A DNA stretch of 64,000 bases from Leptolyngbya ohadii IS1 (GCF_002215035.1 NZ_NKFP01000006.1:1128530-1192529), one strand, 5' to 3'. Positions 28,396 through 38,245 are shown, counted from the stretch's first letter. Notes: generated from the letters alone by a model not told the origin. A program made the numbers and translations.

Positions 28396-29175
28396 CTACG
28401 GCACCACACTAATCCTTCCCCGACACACCAACCGTTCCGGCTCCAGGAGGAGTTCTTGAAGCTCGACTTCCTGACCGAGATCGATCGCGAATTCGTGCAA
28501 ATGGGGCAAAGGTGTGCTCTCAGTTGCAGTTGGGGTGGGTAAGAGTTCAGGATGTTGCAGGCAGAGTTTCGATCGATTGCTCAGGCTAATCCCAGTTCGC
28601 AGCAGAAGGGGGAGGCGATTTGTTCCATTATTTGTATTTGTCAGAATGCCGCCCAGAGTAAGCTGCTGATGTCCCAGTTCGATTTGGGGCTGAGTGAGGT
28701 GAACGGTGTCTGTTCCTAGTGCCGAGGCGAGTTCGGGGGGGAGCAGATGGCGGGTTTCGGGCTGAAATAGGATTGTGAGTAAATCAGATAGAGCGGTTGC
28801 CAGCAGGGGAGCCTGAAGCGAGGCGGTGAGATCGCGCTGATGCAAAATGAGGTTGCCAAAGACGGGGACGACTTCGAGAAGCTGAAGCGATTTGCCCCGC
28901 AGGACTTGACCCAGATTAATCCGAATATTCTCCCCGGTCAGATCGACTTGGCTGAGGTGGAGTCCCTGGTAAACCGCCTGCCGTGCCGCGATCGAGACTT
29001 TGGGCACATAGCCGGACAGGATTTGCCGATCGCCCCCTTCAAGCTGAAATTGCAGATCCGCGACCGATTCCACCTGCGATCGCAGCCATAGCCGCACGGC
29101 GGGAGACAGAACGCTGCTGATGAGCCGACTTCGACGGGAAGGATGGTCGGTTTCGGAAGGATGATCGATCGGCAT
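28396..29175 (-). CDS. DUF2993 (LmeA-like) family protein
   Basis: A 259-residue protein of the DUF2993 family, recognised from VESVADLQFQLEGGDRQILSG-like sequence near 34-54 and GYVPKVSIAARQAVYQGLHLSQVDLTGENIRINL-like segments after it. Family members form an elongated beta-rich lipid-binding fold; the mycobacterial member LmeA acts on lipid-linked mannans, and the cyanobacterial members are uncharacterised. No classical signal peptide is visible: the N-terminus is polar (MPIDHPSETDHPSRRS). Convergent to the ThDP enzyme gene. The start is the first ATG, with a weak upstream site. Confidence 0.8.
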   Translation of the reverse strand: MPIDHPSETDHPSRRSRLISSVLSPAVRLWLRSQVESVADLQFQLEGGDRQILSGYVPKVSIAARQAVYQGLHLSQVDLTGENIRINLGQVLRGKSLQLLEVVPVFGNLILHQRDLTASLQAPLLATALSDLLTILFQPETRHLLPPELASALGTDTVHLTQPQIELGHQQLTLGGILTNTNNGTNRLPLLLRTGISLSNRSKLCLQHPELLPTPTATESTPLPHLHEFAIDLGQEVELQELLLEPERLVCRGRISVVP

Positions 29176-29618
29176 AGGAAACAGTAAAAGGCATTTGGTC
29201 AGGAGTCATTGTGCCAGAGAAGACGGCTCCTGCAAATCAAAAGTGCCGAAGAGAGATTGGCTTACTGCTGACAATCAATTTCTAGTGTGGGGCTTTGTCA
29301 AGATTTGCTGACAAAAATGATCCCATTCGCGATCCCAATCTCAACAAATGTCATAAAATTTTGACATAGCAACCCACTTCTTTGCTGAGTTTTCGTTGAA
29401 TTGACCAGAATCGAGTATTGAAGGACTTGATTATCCGCTTGATTTTCTGCAATATAGGGACACACTGATCCCCTGCGATCCCAAAAATTCTCTTATACGA
29501 TCCCAAGCCAACCCCTGTCGTCAATGTCCTGCCTCATACCACTAAATTGTTTTCCAGGGGGTTCAGGGAATTTGCGCTTAAACGATCGCCTAAACGACAA
29601 ACATCTGGAGGTCTGACC
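29176..29618. other. Intergenic region upstream of DUF4912 gene
   Basis: It is AT-richer than its neighbours and shows no supported gene. It should hold divergent promoters. The frame open from 29547 is leader; TGGAGG at 29606-29611 sets the DUF4912 start at 29619. Confidence 0.5.
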
Positions 29619-31073
29619 ATGTCAGCAGAACGTCCACCCATTGAAGAAATGACCCTCCGCCAGTTGCGTCGAATTGCTAGCGAGTTGGGCATCTCACGCT
29701 ATAGCCGCATGAGGAAGGATCAGCTGCTTAGCTCGATTCAGGCAATTCAGCGTACGCGATTTGTCCCCAGTCCCACTCGTTCTTTAGAGGCACAGGCAGA
29801 AGTGGAAGCCGCAAAATTTGATATTGGACTTGATGCTGAACAGACTGATTTGATTGAGGCTGCGCTGGCTCTGGCTGCGGTGGATGAGGAATTGCCCGAA
29901 CTGCCGGACGGCTATGCCGAAACCCGGATTGTGCTGCTGCCCCGCGACCCGCAATGGGCGTATGCCTACTGGGATGTCCCCAATTCCCGCAAGGAAGAAC
30001 TGCGCCAGCAGGGAGGGGTGCGTCTGGCTCTGCGGTTCTATGACGTGACGGATATCAACATTGAGTATCAGCGTCCCCACAGTTTGCAGCAGTACGAATG
30101 CGATGAACTGGCGCGGGAATGGTATCTGCCGATCCCGGTTAGCGATCGCGATTACATGGTGGAAATTGGCTACGTGGCGTTTGATGGTCGCTGGCTGATG
30201 CTGGCACGATCGGCTCAAGTCCGGATTCCACCTGTCTATCCGTCGGACTGGATTGATGATCAGTTCATCACGGTCGTTTGGGAGGATGATTTACGCGGTA
30301 AGACGGTGAAGGAATTGCCCCAGCAAACTCGCCAGTTGGTAACCGTTGGCAGCGCGGTCAGTCCGGTTTATGAGCAGGTCTTTGAAATGGCACAGTCCGC
30401 CGAGGCTCAGCGAGTTGCTGGATCGGTGTTTGGCTCGATGCATCAGGTTCCGGAGGAAACCGTTAGCTCCTATGTCTTCCCATCTGGGGCGGGCAAGTGG
30501 GCAGTTCCCACCGCTTCTGGTATGGGAATGTCGGGTGTCGGCATGATGGGCGGCGCAGCCTACACGACCTCTGGTGTGGGAATGTCCGGGGTGGGAATGA
30601 TGGGCGGTGCAGCCTACACGACTTCTGGCATGGGAATGTCGGGCGCAGGAATGTACACCATGTCCGGCGTGGGCGCAGCGGGAATGTCTGGTGTGGGAAT
30701 GTACACGACTTCCGGCATGGGAATGTCTGGTGCGGGAATGTACACGATGTCCGGCATGGGAATGTCTGGGGCTGGTCTGGAGATGTCGATGCGTCCGCGT
30801 CAGTTCTGGCTGATTGCCGATGCTGAGCTAATCGTTTACGGCGCAACCGAACCCGATGCCACGGTGACGATCGGCGGTCGTCCGATTCAGCTCAATCCAG
30901 ACGGTACGTTCCGTTTCCACATGTCCTTCCAAGACGGCATGATTCACTTCCCGATCATGGCAGTTGCTGCCGACGGTGAACAAACCCGATCGGTTCATCT
31001 AGAATTCAACCGCACGACACCCGATCGCAATACGAATACCAAAGAGGAAGCGATCGTCGAGTGGTTGCCCTAA
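29619..31073 (+). CDS. DUF4912 protein with N-terminal SAP/Rho-N-like domain and Gly/Met tandem repeats
   Basis: A 484-residue protein. Residues 5-45 (MTLRQLRRIASELGISRYSRMRKDQLL) resemble a Rho N-terminal/SAP nucleic-acid-binding helix bundle. Residues about 95-240 are the DUF4912 domain: RIVLLPRDPQWAYAYWDVP, then REWYLPIPVSDRDYMVEIGY. Residues ~302-390 are a low-complexity tract built from SGMGMSGVGMMGG, AAYTT and MYTMSG units. The last ~90 residues are a beta-rich domain (FWLIADAELIVYGATEP, then VTIGGRPIQLNPDG). DUF4912 has no established function that I know of. TGGAGG lies 8 bases before the ATG. A terminator follows at 31157-31184, so it is probably monocistronic. Confidence 0.85.
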   Translation: MSAERPPIEEMTLRQLRRIASELGISRYSRMRKDQLLSSIQAIQRTRFVPSPTRSLEAQAEVEAAKFDIGLDAEQTDLIEAALALAAVDEELPELPDGYAETRIVLLPRDPQWAYAYWDVPNSRKEELRQQGGVRLALRFYDVTDINIEYQRPHSLQQYECDELAREWYLPIPVSDRDYMVEIGYVAFDGRWLMLARSAQVRIPPVYPSDWIDDQFITVVWEDDLRGKTVKELPQQTRQLVTVGSAVSPVYEQVFEMAQSAEAQRVAGSVFGSMHQVPEETVSSYVFPSGAGKWAVPTASGMGMSGVGMMGGAAYTTSGVGMSGVGMMGGAAYTTSGMGMSGAGMYTMSGVGAAGMSGVGMYTTSGMGMSGAGMYTMSGMGMSGAGLEMSMRPRQFWLIADAELIVYGATEPDATVTIGGRPIQLNPDGTFRFHMSFQDGMIHFPIMAVAADGEQTRSVHLEFNRTTPDRNTNTKEEAIVEWLP

Positions 31074-31156
31074 GTCTGTGACTTTAAAATCTCTGACTTT
31101 CAAGAAATTCTGATTTCCTCTAGTGCTGCTAACCGCACTACCTCAAACGGAGCTAG

Positions 31157-31184
31157 ATCCTTCATCTCAGATGGAGGATTTTTT
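31157..31184 (+). terminator. Rho-independent terminator after DUF4912 gene
   Basis: The 9-bp stem ATCCTTCAT (31157-31165) pairs with ATGGAGGAT (31171-31179) with one T-G wobble and a five-base loop, followed by a run of T. It lies 84 bases after the stop; on the other strand there is no T-run, so it serves the plus strand only. Confidence 0.88.
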
Positions 31185-31239
31185 ATTGCGCTTGAATCAG
31201 CCAGTTAAATCAATGCCTGGATGGGGTTTGAAGAGTGGG

Positions 31240-33012
31240 CTAAAAGGAAACGATCGCCTTTTGTAGAGCAGCCGCATCTCCCGTGGGAACGGTAATCACG
31301 CCTTCAAGATTTCCCAGTCCGCAGGCTTCGGAGACGATTACGGGAATTCCAGCGGCAATGGCGCGAAGCAGTAGCCTTGGGCGATGCTCGACATAGGCAG
31401 GTAGGACAACCAAACCAACTCCCGCTAAAGGATCTTTGGGAGATCGATCGTCCTGATCGGAACGGAATCGCTCTACGGAAACCCCATGCCAAAAGTTCTG
31501 CCCCTCCAATTCCTGTCCTAAAATTCGCAGCGTCAGACCCAGATTTTGGGCAGCTTGCCGCAGTTCATACGCGCCTTTGCGTCCCAGCGTGGAAGCCGGA
31601 AACAGGATGGCATTGCCGGGGTTGGGAGGGGTTTGATGCTGAGGAATCTGCCAGTCGAGCAAAACGGACTTTTCGGGAAACAGCGCCGCAATTTCGCTGT
31701 GGGGGGTGACGATGAATCGCGCAGATGCCAACGCCTGACGTTCCGCTTCTAGCAGCGTGAGATCGACTCGAAAATCATTCAACGTTGGACTTTCAGGATG
31801 GTTTTGATACGCCCGATCGAGCCGTTCTTGCAGGACAAATAGCGGTAAGCGAGTCATCAGCACATCGAAGCTTCTGCCGCCCAGATGTCCGTCCTGCCAG
31901 AGGAAAGGCAGCAGGTTTTGCATAACCACACAGTGCAGAATTTTGGAACTTAACTGCGCGGCATAGAAGTTGGCAAGCTGGCGATCGTATTTCAGTAATA
32001 TCTGCTGACGAGAAGCCCCTTGTGTAGCCAGACGACGGGAGGCGATCGATCGCTGGAGCGTGACGGAATACGCCTGTTTGATCTGGCTAAATCCTGCCGT
32101 ATTCCAGGCATAGTTTGCCTTTCGCCACTGTTTCCCGTCGATCGGGATGGCGAGCAGGTCGGTGGATTTGCGGTCGGGCTGAATTTTTTGCTGAATGTTC
32201 TGCTGAATCCATTGGTCGAACTCTGTCCAATACTCATCGAGGAGATAGGCGATCGGAAATTCATCGACGGGCAGCGGTTGTTTGATGCTTCGGCTGCAAG
32301 ATGTGACACCGCAGGTTTGACAACTTTTCGATTTGGCGATCGGGCGAGAGGGATCAGCCTTCTCCGTTTCGTGGGATTTGAGCAGAGCAGGCTGACCTTT
32401 GAACCGGACGACCAGAGCATCCTGGGTAAGGCTTGCCTCAATTCGCAGGGCAGTCGATGTCCTGAATCTCAGGTCAACATAGTTCCAAAACACGGTGGCA
32501 TCGCGCCCCATTTCTGCCAGAGAGCCGGGAATAATTTGCGTGTGGGCATGACGTTCGACAATCTCCAGTTCGGCATCCAGCGCAGCACTGTAGAGCGCAT
32601 TAGAAAGCTGGCACAAACCACCGCCCACACTGGGGATGACGCAGCCCTGCCGCAGTTCTCGACCGCTTACATACCCTTTTGCCGCCGTTGGGCAACCCAC
32701 CTGTGCCCAAAAACTAAAGACGGAATTCGCTGGAATTTCAATGCCGTCAATGGTGCGTGCGGCGATTCTCAAATTCTGAATCTTTCCGGCAATCAGATTC
32801 CGTTCGATCGCCTCATGGGATGTCCACAACGGCGTAACGGATTCCGCAATCACTGCCTCATTGTTTAGATTCTCTGTGGGGCGATACCGTCGAACAGGAT
32901 GCAGGACATTAACCAAACTGCGGCGAAGCTGAAACAGGGTTGCCTTGAAGCGAAAAGCCAACATTTGCCCGGTGGAAGGATAAGCGATCGGAGGCACAGG
33001 AACTTCGCGCAT
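31240..33012 (-). CDS. VanW family protein fused to a glycosyltransferase-like domain
   Basis: About 590 residues. The VanW domain lies at about 75-215: IPANSVFSFWAQVG, YVSGRELRQGCVIPSVGGGLCQLSNALYSAAL, then ERHAHTQ. The C-terminal ~170 residues look like the donor half of a GT-B enzyme: FPASTLGRKGAYEL, LRILGQELEG, VLPAYVEHRPRLLLRAIAAGIPVIVSE. The middle has a cysteine cluster (SCQTCGVTSC) that may bind metal. VanW proteins are linked to glycopeptide resistance clusters and have a beta-rich fold of unknown activity. The ATG at 33012 is preferred to the TTG-initiated extension to 33027. Sugar donor and acceptor are unknown. It is not in an operon; a 380-base gap follows upstream. Confidence 0.82.
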   Translation of the reverse strand: MREVPVPPIAYPSTGQMLAFRFKATLFQLRRSLVNVLHPVRRYRPTENLNNEAVIAESVTPLWTSHEAIERNLIAGKIQNLRIAARTIDGIEIPANSVFSFWAQVGCPTAAKGYVSGRELRQGCVIPSVGGGLCQLSNALYSAALDAELEIVERHAHTQIIPGSLAEMGRDATVFWNYVDLRFRTSTALRIEASLTQDALVVRFKGQPALLKSHETEKADPSRPIAKSKSCQTCGVTSCSRSIKQPLPVDEFPIAYLLDEYWTEFDQWIQQNIQQKIQPDRKSTDLLAIPIDGKQWRKANYAWNTAGFSQIKQAYSVTLQRSIASRRLATQGASRQQILLKYDRQLANFYAAQLSSKILHCVVMQNLLPFLWQDGHLGGRSFDVLMTRLPLFVLQERLDRAYQNHPESPTLNDFRVDLTLLEAERQALASARFIVTPHSEIAALFPEKSVLLDWQIPQHQTPPNPGNAILFPASTLGRKGAYELRQAAQNLGLTLRILGQELEGQNFWHGVSVERFRSDQDDRSPKDPLAGVGLVVLPAYVEHRPRLLLRAIAAGIPVIVSEACGLGNLEGVITVPTGDAAALQKAIVSF

Positions 33013-33395
33013 ATTGAATGTCCACAAAGTAATGTCTGCACAGGACAGAGATGCAAAGTAACTACAAGCGCAGAGAACTATCTTCCGGAAAGCGATCGAT
33101 TTGGGTGCATTTCACTTGCTGTATCGCACTTGCATCTGTTTTATGCTCCAGCATGTTCTCGCCACAATCCAAAATCTACTGCAAATTTATTCGCCTGTTT
33201 ATTTGCACATCTACTAATCTGCATCTATTAATTTGTATCTATTAATTTGTATCTATTAATTTGCATCTACAGCCTTTTCCAGGCTAATAGAGTACAAGAA
33301 ATAGGGCACAGCCCACACACCCTCAGTCCCTTATGAGAGTGAAAACGCTGTATTCGAGTGAATTCTTTATGGTAAAACCTGAGTATTACAAGGTT
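33013..33395. other. Intergenic region with 14-base tandem repeat
   Basis: No supported gene. It lies between two minus-strand genes and contains the repeat at 33209-33264 and AT-rich flanks. Confidence 0.5.
33209..33264. repeat. 14-base tandem repeat, four copies
   Basis: Units of ATCTATTAATTTGT at 33209-33222, 33223-33236, 33237-33250 and 33251-33264. The middle two are identical; the first has three differences and the last has one. A partial fifth copy follows. It is a candidate length-variable locus. Confidence 0.92.
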
Positions 33396-34715
33396 TCAAA
33401 AAATAAACACCAATCGAATCAGCCAATTCTTTTCCTCACGCACAAATTGAATCTCTCGAATAAACTCCCGAAAGTAAAAGCGACGTTCCGCCTCCGATAA
33501 GTCCAGCCAGAACTGGGGAATCGATACAACCTGCGCGATCGTCTTAAGATTCGCTGGAGGAAGCTGAGACAGCTTTGCCTGAAGGCTTGCCATTTCGGTT
33601 CTGAGTTTGTAGGCGCGAAGGTCAGCCGTTTCAGCGTCCAGAATCCCCTGCTGTACTAGAACGGGCAACTGTTCGACAATGGCTTGCTTTGCGGCAATTT
33701 CTCCCCCGATTCCCTGCTGAATTCCCTCGACGTTGGGCAGCGATGCTTGATTCACTGCCTGCGGCAAATCCTGACACACTCGATCGATCGTCTTTTCCAG
33801 GACATCCTGATAGGCAATAGCGCGGCATTTTGGCTGGCGCTCACAGTTGACCGGACGCAGATAGAGATATTCCTGCTGAGAATAGCGGGGTTTCACGCGG
33901 CTGATTTTCATGGCAGAACCGCAGTTTGCACAGCTCACCAGTCCAGAAAGCGATCGGGGGGCACTGGCAGATCGGCGCGGCATCCGGCGATTTCGGCGCA
34001 AAAGGCGATCGACCTGGGCGGCTTCATCGCGGGACAAGATAGCAGCATGGGTGTCCTGCACCACTTCCCCATTCTGGTATTGCAGATCGCCCCGATACAC
34101 CGGACTGCTGAGCCACCGTTTTGCGGTTGAAGGGGAAATCTTCTTGCCATACTTGCGTTGTAAATGGCGAACGCTACTCCTCAAAGATCCATAGAGCAAA
34201 AAATGCTCAAAAAAGTCCTTGACCACGGGAGCCGTACTGCGATCGATCGTGTAGCGATCCTTGCCGCGCCGATACCCATAGGGCGCTTTGCCGGGAGGCG
34301 GCAGGGTCTTAATCCGGTTCTGGGCATGTCCGCGTTTCAGCTTTCGGCTGGTCTGACTCTGGTGGATCGTTTGCAGCAGAGACAGGAGATCCGATCGCGT
34401 GAGGGGTTGATCTGAGCCGATCGGTTCCTCCAGCGCAATCAAGGAAATGCCCAACTGCTCAAATTCCCGTAGCCGATCGCTCACCTCCCCCACCGTATCC
34501 CCCAGTTCCTCCAGCCGACGCACCAGCACCGTCGAAACACTTTCCGTCCGGCAATCCTGAGTGAGCTGCTGAAGCTGCAATCGATCCCCCAAATCCTGGT
34601 AGAGGCGATCGACTGTTCTGCCCCAGATGTGAGAATTGGGCACAGCCTCAAACAGCAGATCCGTGTAGGAATAGGCAAAGACCTGACCTAAATCGCTGCT
34701 CAACTCTGCCGTCAT
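33396..34715 (-). CDS. Large serine recombinase-family protein with degenerate catalytic residues
   Basis: A 439-residue protein. An N-terminal resolvase-like fold (about 10-125) is followed by the Recombinase domain (about 138-225: PPPGKAPYGYRRGKDRY, then SPSTAKRWLSSPVYRGDLQY), a zinc ribbon (about 256-297: LVSCANCGSAM, then CERQPKC) and a C-terminal coiled region. The expected nucleophile motif YxRxS reads AYSYTD. The Arg-rich LDRLxR helix reads RLEELGD. So the nucleophilic Ser and the usual active-site Arg residues seem absent. It may bind DNA without recombining it, or use an altered mechanism. Similar proteins are, as I recall, common in cyanobacteria, but no att site or element boundary is visible around it. 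Confidence 0.75.
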   Translation of the reverse strand: MTAELSSDLGQVFAYSYTDLLFEAVPNSHIWGRTVDRLYQDLGDRLQLQQLTQDCRTESVSTVLVRRLEELGDTVGEVSDRLREFEQLGISLIALEEPIGSDQPLTRSDLLSLLQTIHQSQTSRKLKRGHAQNRIKTLPPPGKAPYGYRRGKDRYTIDRSTAPVVKDFFEHFLLYGSLRSSVRHLQRKYGKKISPSTAKRWLSSPVYRGDLQYQNGEVVQDTHAAILSRDEAAQVDRLLRRNRRMPRRSASAPRSLSGLVSCANCGSAMKISRVKPRYSQQEYLYLRPVNCERQPKCRAIAYQDVLEKTIDRVCQDLPQAVNQASLPNVEGIQQGIGGEIAAKQAIVEQLPVLVQQGILDAETADLRAYKLRTEMASLQAKLSQLPPANLKTIAQVVSIPQFWLDLSEAERRFYFREFIREIQFVREEKNWLIRLVFIF

Positions 34716-35164
34716 TTTTCCTTCTCAAGTCCTAATTAACTGGGCAACAAATAAATCATTTGCATAGGCGGATTACCTGTTGGTAAAGGCGGTTCTCTCC
34801 TCGTCCTCCTTGTCCCCTTGTTCCAATGCTCTGCGTTGGAATGCTCTTTGGGAGGCTCCGCCTCCAGATGAATTAGCGGCAGAGCCGCATCCGGAGTATC
34901 TAGGCTGAGCCTAGACCCCAGAGTTAACTCTTCTAGGAAATGACTTGCTCTCACATCACCCATTTGATAGCCCTCATACCGATCGCCCACACAAAAACTG
35001 TCCATTCTGAACAAATCAATAAATAGTCAAACAAACGGACGCATTTCTTAGAAAAATTAGAACTTCTTAACCCAAATCCAGCCTTCCCTTTCAAGTGTGC
35101 GAGAAATCTAGATTTGCAGTAATAAAACCCCTAGAATAATCAAATGATCTTGCGCGGATAGACT
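34716..35164. other. Intergenic region with dispersed repeat copy B
   Basis: Divergent region between the recombinase and ppc. It holds the inverted repeat copy at 34820-34920. A minus-strand ORF at 34736-35014 reads through that repeat and is not taken as a gene. The ~150 bases before ppc are AT-rich and probably hold its promoter. Confidence 0.55.
34820..34920 (-). repeat. Dispersed multi-hairpin repeat, copy B
   Basis: The reverse complement matches 25097-25202 through the whole order of sub-palindromes (TAGGCTCAGCCTA, GGCTCTGCCGCTAA, GGAGGCGGAGCCTCC, CATTCCAACGCAGAGCATTGG) at about 80% by eye. Only one copy of the terminal unit is present. Confidence 0.88.
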
Positions 35165-38100
35165 ATGAGTTCCACCCTGCATCCCTCAGACGACGCTTTT
35201 CCCTCCCCCACACTCACCGAGGCAAAGATGGACGAGCTAACCGTTGATACTGCCTCTGATCTATTCTTGCGTCATCGTCTCCGGATTGTGGAGGATCTGT
35301 GGGAAGCGGTTTTGCAGCAGGAATGCGGTCAGCAGTTGGTTGACTTGCTGCATCAGCTTCGCTTCATCTACGCCAAGAAGGAAGACGCGCAGGATGTGAT
35401 TGAATCTCCGGCGCTGAAGGTGATCGAATCCCTGGATCTGAATGAGGCGATTCGGGCGGCGCGGGCGTTTGCGCTCTACTTTCAGCTCATCAATATTGTC
35501 GAGCAGCACTACGAGCAGCGGGGACAGCAGCAGCAGTATCGGGCGGCATACGAGCAGGCGGGCGGCAAGGCTTCTTCTGTGTTTAACGCTTCCTCCGCTA
35601 CGCCGATCGAAGATGTAGAGGCAAACGGGAGCCATTTTCACGCCGATTTGCTGGAGAAAACCCTGCACGATACCGCAATCCGCCGCGATGCTGTTACCCT
35701 GCAAGGACTCCTCCCCCGCCTCCGTGCCCTCAACGTGCCGCCCCGCCTGATTCAGCAAATTATTGACAATCTAGATGTGCGGCTGGTGTTCACGGCACAC
35801 CCCACAGAAATTGTGCGGCACACAATCCGCGACAAGCAGCGACGCATTGCCAACATTCTGCGCCAGCTTGACAACGCTGAGGAGAATCTGAAGGCAGTTG
35901 GGCTGTCCTCTTCCTGGGAAACCGAGGATCTGCGCGATCGCCTCATGGACGAAATTCGCCTCTGGTGGCGCACTGACGAATTGCACCAGTTCAAGCCCAC
36001 TGTATTAGACGAAGTAGACTATGCGCTGCACTACTTCCAGGAGGTGCTGTTTGACACGATCCCGCAGCTTTATCAGCGGTTCCATCGATCGCTCAAAGCC
36101 ACCTTCCCCGAACTGCGTCCGCCGCTGTACAACTTCTGCAAGTTTGGCTCCTGGGTAGGGTCAGACCGGGATGGCAACCCCTCCGTCACGCCGGAAATCA
36201 CCTGGAAGACGGCTTGCTATCAGCGGAATCTGGTGCTGGGCAAGTACATCTACTCGGTCAAGAATCTGATTAACCTGCTGAGTATGTCGCTGCACTGGAG
36301 CGATGTGCTTCCCGAACTGCTGGAATCCCTGGAGCAGGATCAGGTGCAGTTGCCGGAGGTCTATGAGCAGCACGCGATTAAATTCCGTCAGGAACCCTAT
36401 CGGCTGAAGCTGGCATATATTCAGAAGCGATTGGAGAACACCCTGGAGCGCAGCCAGCAGCTTTACAACAGCGATTACCTTCAGGTCGAGGCGATCGACG
36501 GAACGCCCACCAACTTCTATCGATCGGGTGCGGAGTTTTTGGCAGAGCTAAAGCTGATCCAGCACAACCTGGAGGAAACCAAGCTGCAATGCCGCGAGAT
36601 GGATCACCTGATCTGTCAGGTCGAAATCTACGGCTTTATCCTGGCGCATTTAGACATCCGGCAGGAGAGCAACCGCCATTCGGATACGATCAACGAAATC
36701 GTGGACTATCTGCAAATTCTGCCGACCGCCTACGATGATCTGACCGAGGAACAGCGGGCAATTTTCCTCACCACCGAACTGCAAACCCGTCGTCCTCTGA
36801 TTCCGAGCGAACTGCCCTTCTCGGATAAAACGAAGGAGACGATCGAAACCCTGCGGATGGTGCGGCGACTTCAGCAGGAGTTTGGTCCTGAAATCTGCCA
36901 GACCTACATCATCAGCATGAGCCACAACGTCAGCGATCTGCTGGAGGTAATGCTGCTGGCAAAAGAAGCGGGACTCTACGATCCAGCAACGGGTTCGGGA
37001 ACACTCCATGTCGTGCCGCTGTTTGAAACGGTGGAAGACCTTCAGCGTGCCCCAGCAGTCATGCGGCATTTGTTTGAATTGCCCTTCTACCGCAATGCAC
37101 TTTCCGCTGGTTACGCCGGACGCGATGCTGCCCCTCCGGTCAAGCCACTCCAGGAAGTGATGCTGGGCTACTCGGATAGTAATAAAGATTCGGGCTTCCT
37201 CAGCAGCAATTGGGAAATTCACAAGGCGCAGCAGGCACTTCAGTCGATCGCCGAGCAGTATGGCATTGCCCTGCGGATTTTCCACGGTCGGGGCGGGTCG
37301 GTGGGACGGGGCGGCGGTCCTGCCTACGACGCAATTCTGGCGCAGCCCGGACGCAGCGTAGACGGACGGATCAAAATCACCGAGCAGGGAGAAGTGCTGG
37401 CTTCCAAGTACAACCTGCCGGAACTGGCGCTCTATAACTTGGAGACAGTCACCACTGCCGTACTGCAAGCCAGTCTGCTGCGAAGCGGCTTTGACGACAT
37501 CGAACCTTGGCGGCAAATCATGGAGGAGCTAGCCGATCGATCGCGCAACCACTACCGCAAGCTGATCTACGAGCAGCCGGACTTCCTGGATTTCTTCCTG
37601 TCCGTAACGCCGATCGAGGAAATCAGTCAGCTTCAAATTAGCTCCCGTCCTGCCCGTCGCAGCGGCGGCAAAAAGGATCTGACGACGTTAAGAGCGATTC
37701 CCTGGGTCTTTAGCTGGACGCAGACCCGCTTCCTGCTGCCTTCGTGGTACGGCGTGGGCACTGCGCTGCAAAGCTTCCTGGAGGAAGACCCGGAGGAAAA
37801 CCTGAAGCTGCTGCGCTACTTCTATTACAAGTGGCCCTTCTTCAAGATGGTGATCTCCAAGTGCGAAATGACCCTCTCGAAGGTGGATCTGACGATCGCC
37901 CAGCAGTACGTCCAGGAACTCTCACCCCCCGAAGATCTGGAGCGATTCCAGCGAGTCTTTGATCAGATTGCCAGCGAGTATCACCTCACCCGCGATCTGG
38001 TGCTGCTGATTACTGGACACAAACGCCTCTTAGATGGCGATCCCGACTTGCAGCGATCGGTTCAGCTTCGCAACAGTACGATCGTGCCTTTGGGCTTTTT

Positions 38101-38245
38101 GCAGGTGTCGCTGCTCAAGCGTCTGCGTCAGCACAAGTCCAGTGCGTCCGGCGTGATTCGATCGCGCTATAGTCGGGGTGAACTCCTACGCGGGGCACTG
38201 CTGACGATTAACGGCATCGCTGCCGGGATGCGGAACACGGGCTGA
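35165..38245 (+). CDS. ppc: Phosphoenolpyruvate carboxylase
   Basis: 1026 residues, full length for a cyanobacterial enzyme. The catalytic His is in [13 protein letters not shown] (about 212), the Lys in [11 protein letters not shown] (about 674) and the Gly/Arg loop is [14 protein letters not shown] (about 705-718). The C-terminus MRNTG is the family's invariant end. It carboxylates PEP to oxaloacetate with bicarbonate, feeding the TCA cycle and amino acid synthesis, and is usually inhibited by aspartate or malate in bacteria. The N-terminal plant-type phosphorylation site is not evident. A gene with its own promoter, followed by the inverted repeat at 38364-38482. It complements the TCA bypass genes at 22-25 kb. 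Confidence 0.98.
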   Translation: MSSTLHPSDDAFPSPTLTEAKMDELTVDTASDLFLRHRLRIVEDLWEAVLQQECGQQLVDLLHQLRFIYAKKEDAQDVIESPALKVIESLDLNEAIRAARAFALYFQLINIVEQHYEQRGQQQQYRAAYEQAGGKASSVFNASSATPIEDVEANGSHFHADLLEKTLHDTAIRRDAVTLQGLLPRLRALNVPPRLIQQIIDNLDVRLVFTAHPTEIVRHTIRDKQRRIANILRQLDNAEENLKAVGLSSSWETEDLRDRLMDEIRLWWRTDELHQFKPTVLDEVDYALHYFQEVLFDTIPQLYQRFHRSLKATFPELRPPLYNFCKFGSWVGSDRDGNPSVTPEITWKTACYQRNLVLGKYIYSVKNLINLLSMSLHWSDVLPELLESLEQDQVQLPEVYEQHAIKFRQEPYRLKLAYIQKRLENTLERSQQLYNSDYLQVEAIDGTPTNFYRSGAEFLAELKLIQHNLEETKLQCREMDHLICQVEIYGFILAHLDIRQESNRHSDTINEIVDYLQILPTAYDDLTEEQRAIFLTTELQTRRPLIPSELPFSDKTKETIETLRMVRRLQQEFGPEICQTYIISMSHNVSDLLEVMLLAKEAGLYDPATGSGTLHVVPLFETVEDLQRAPAVMRHLFELPFYRNALSAGYAGRDAAPPVKPLQEVMLGYSDSNKDSGFLSSNWEIHKAQQALQSIAEQYGIALRIFHGRGGSVGRGGGPAYDAILAQPGRSVDGRIKITEQGEVLASKYNLPELALYNLETVTTAVLQASLLRSGFDDIEPWRQIMEELADRSRNHYRKLIYEQPDFLDFFLSVTPIEEISQLQISSRPARRSGGKKDLTTLRAIPWVFSWTQTRFLLPSWYGVGTALQSFLEEDPEENLKLLRYFYYKWPFFKMVISKCEMTLSKVDLTIAQQYVQELSPPEDLERFQRVFDQIASEYHLTRDLVLLITGHKRLLDGDPDLQRSVQLRNSTIVPLGFLQVSLLKRLRQHKSSASGVIRSRYSRGELLRGALLTINGIAAGMRNTG

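Noticed and set aside
30520-30790. CRISPR-like repeat array
   Set aside because: The repeats are in frame, of uneven length, and encode the Gly/Met tract of the DUF4912 protein; there are no unique spacers.
34736-35014. Minus-strand ORF of 92 codons
   Set aside because: Most of it is a translation of the dispersed repeat at 34820-34920; only the first ~34 codons lie outside, with no family match.
33396-35164. Integrative element around the serine recombinase
   Set aside because: No cargo genes, direct-repeat ends or interrupted host gene are visible; both neighbours are ordinary chromosomal genes.
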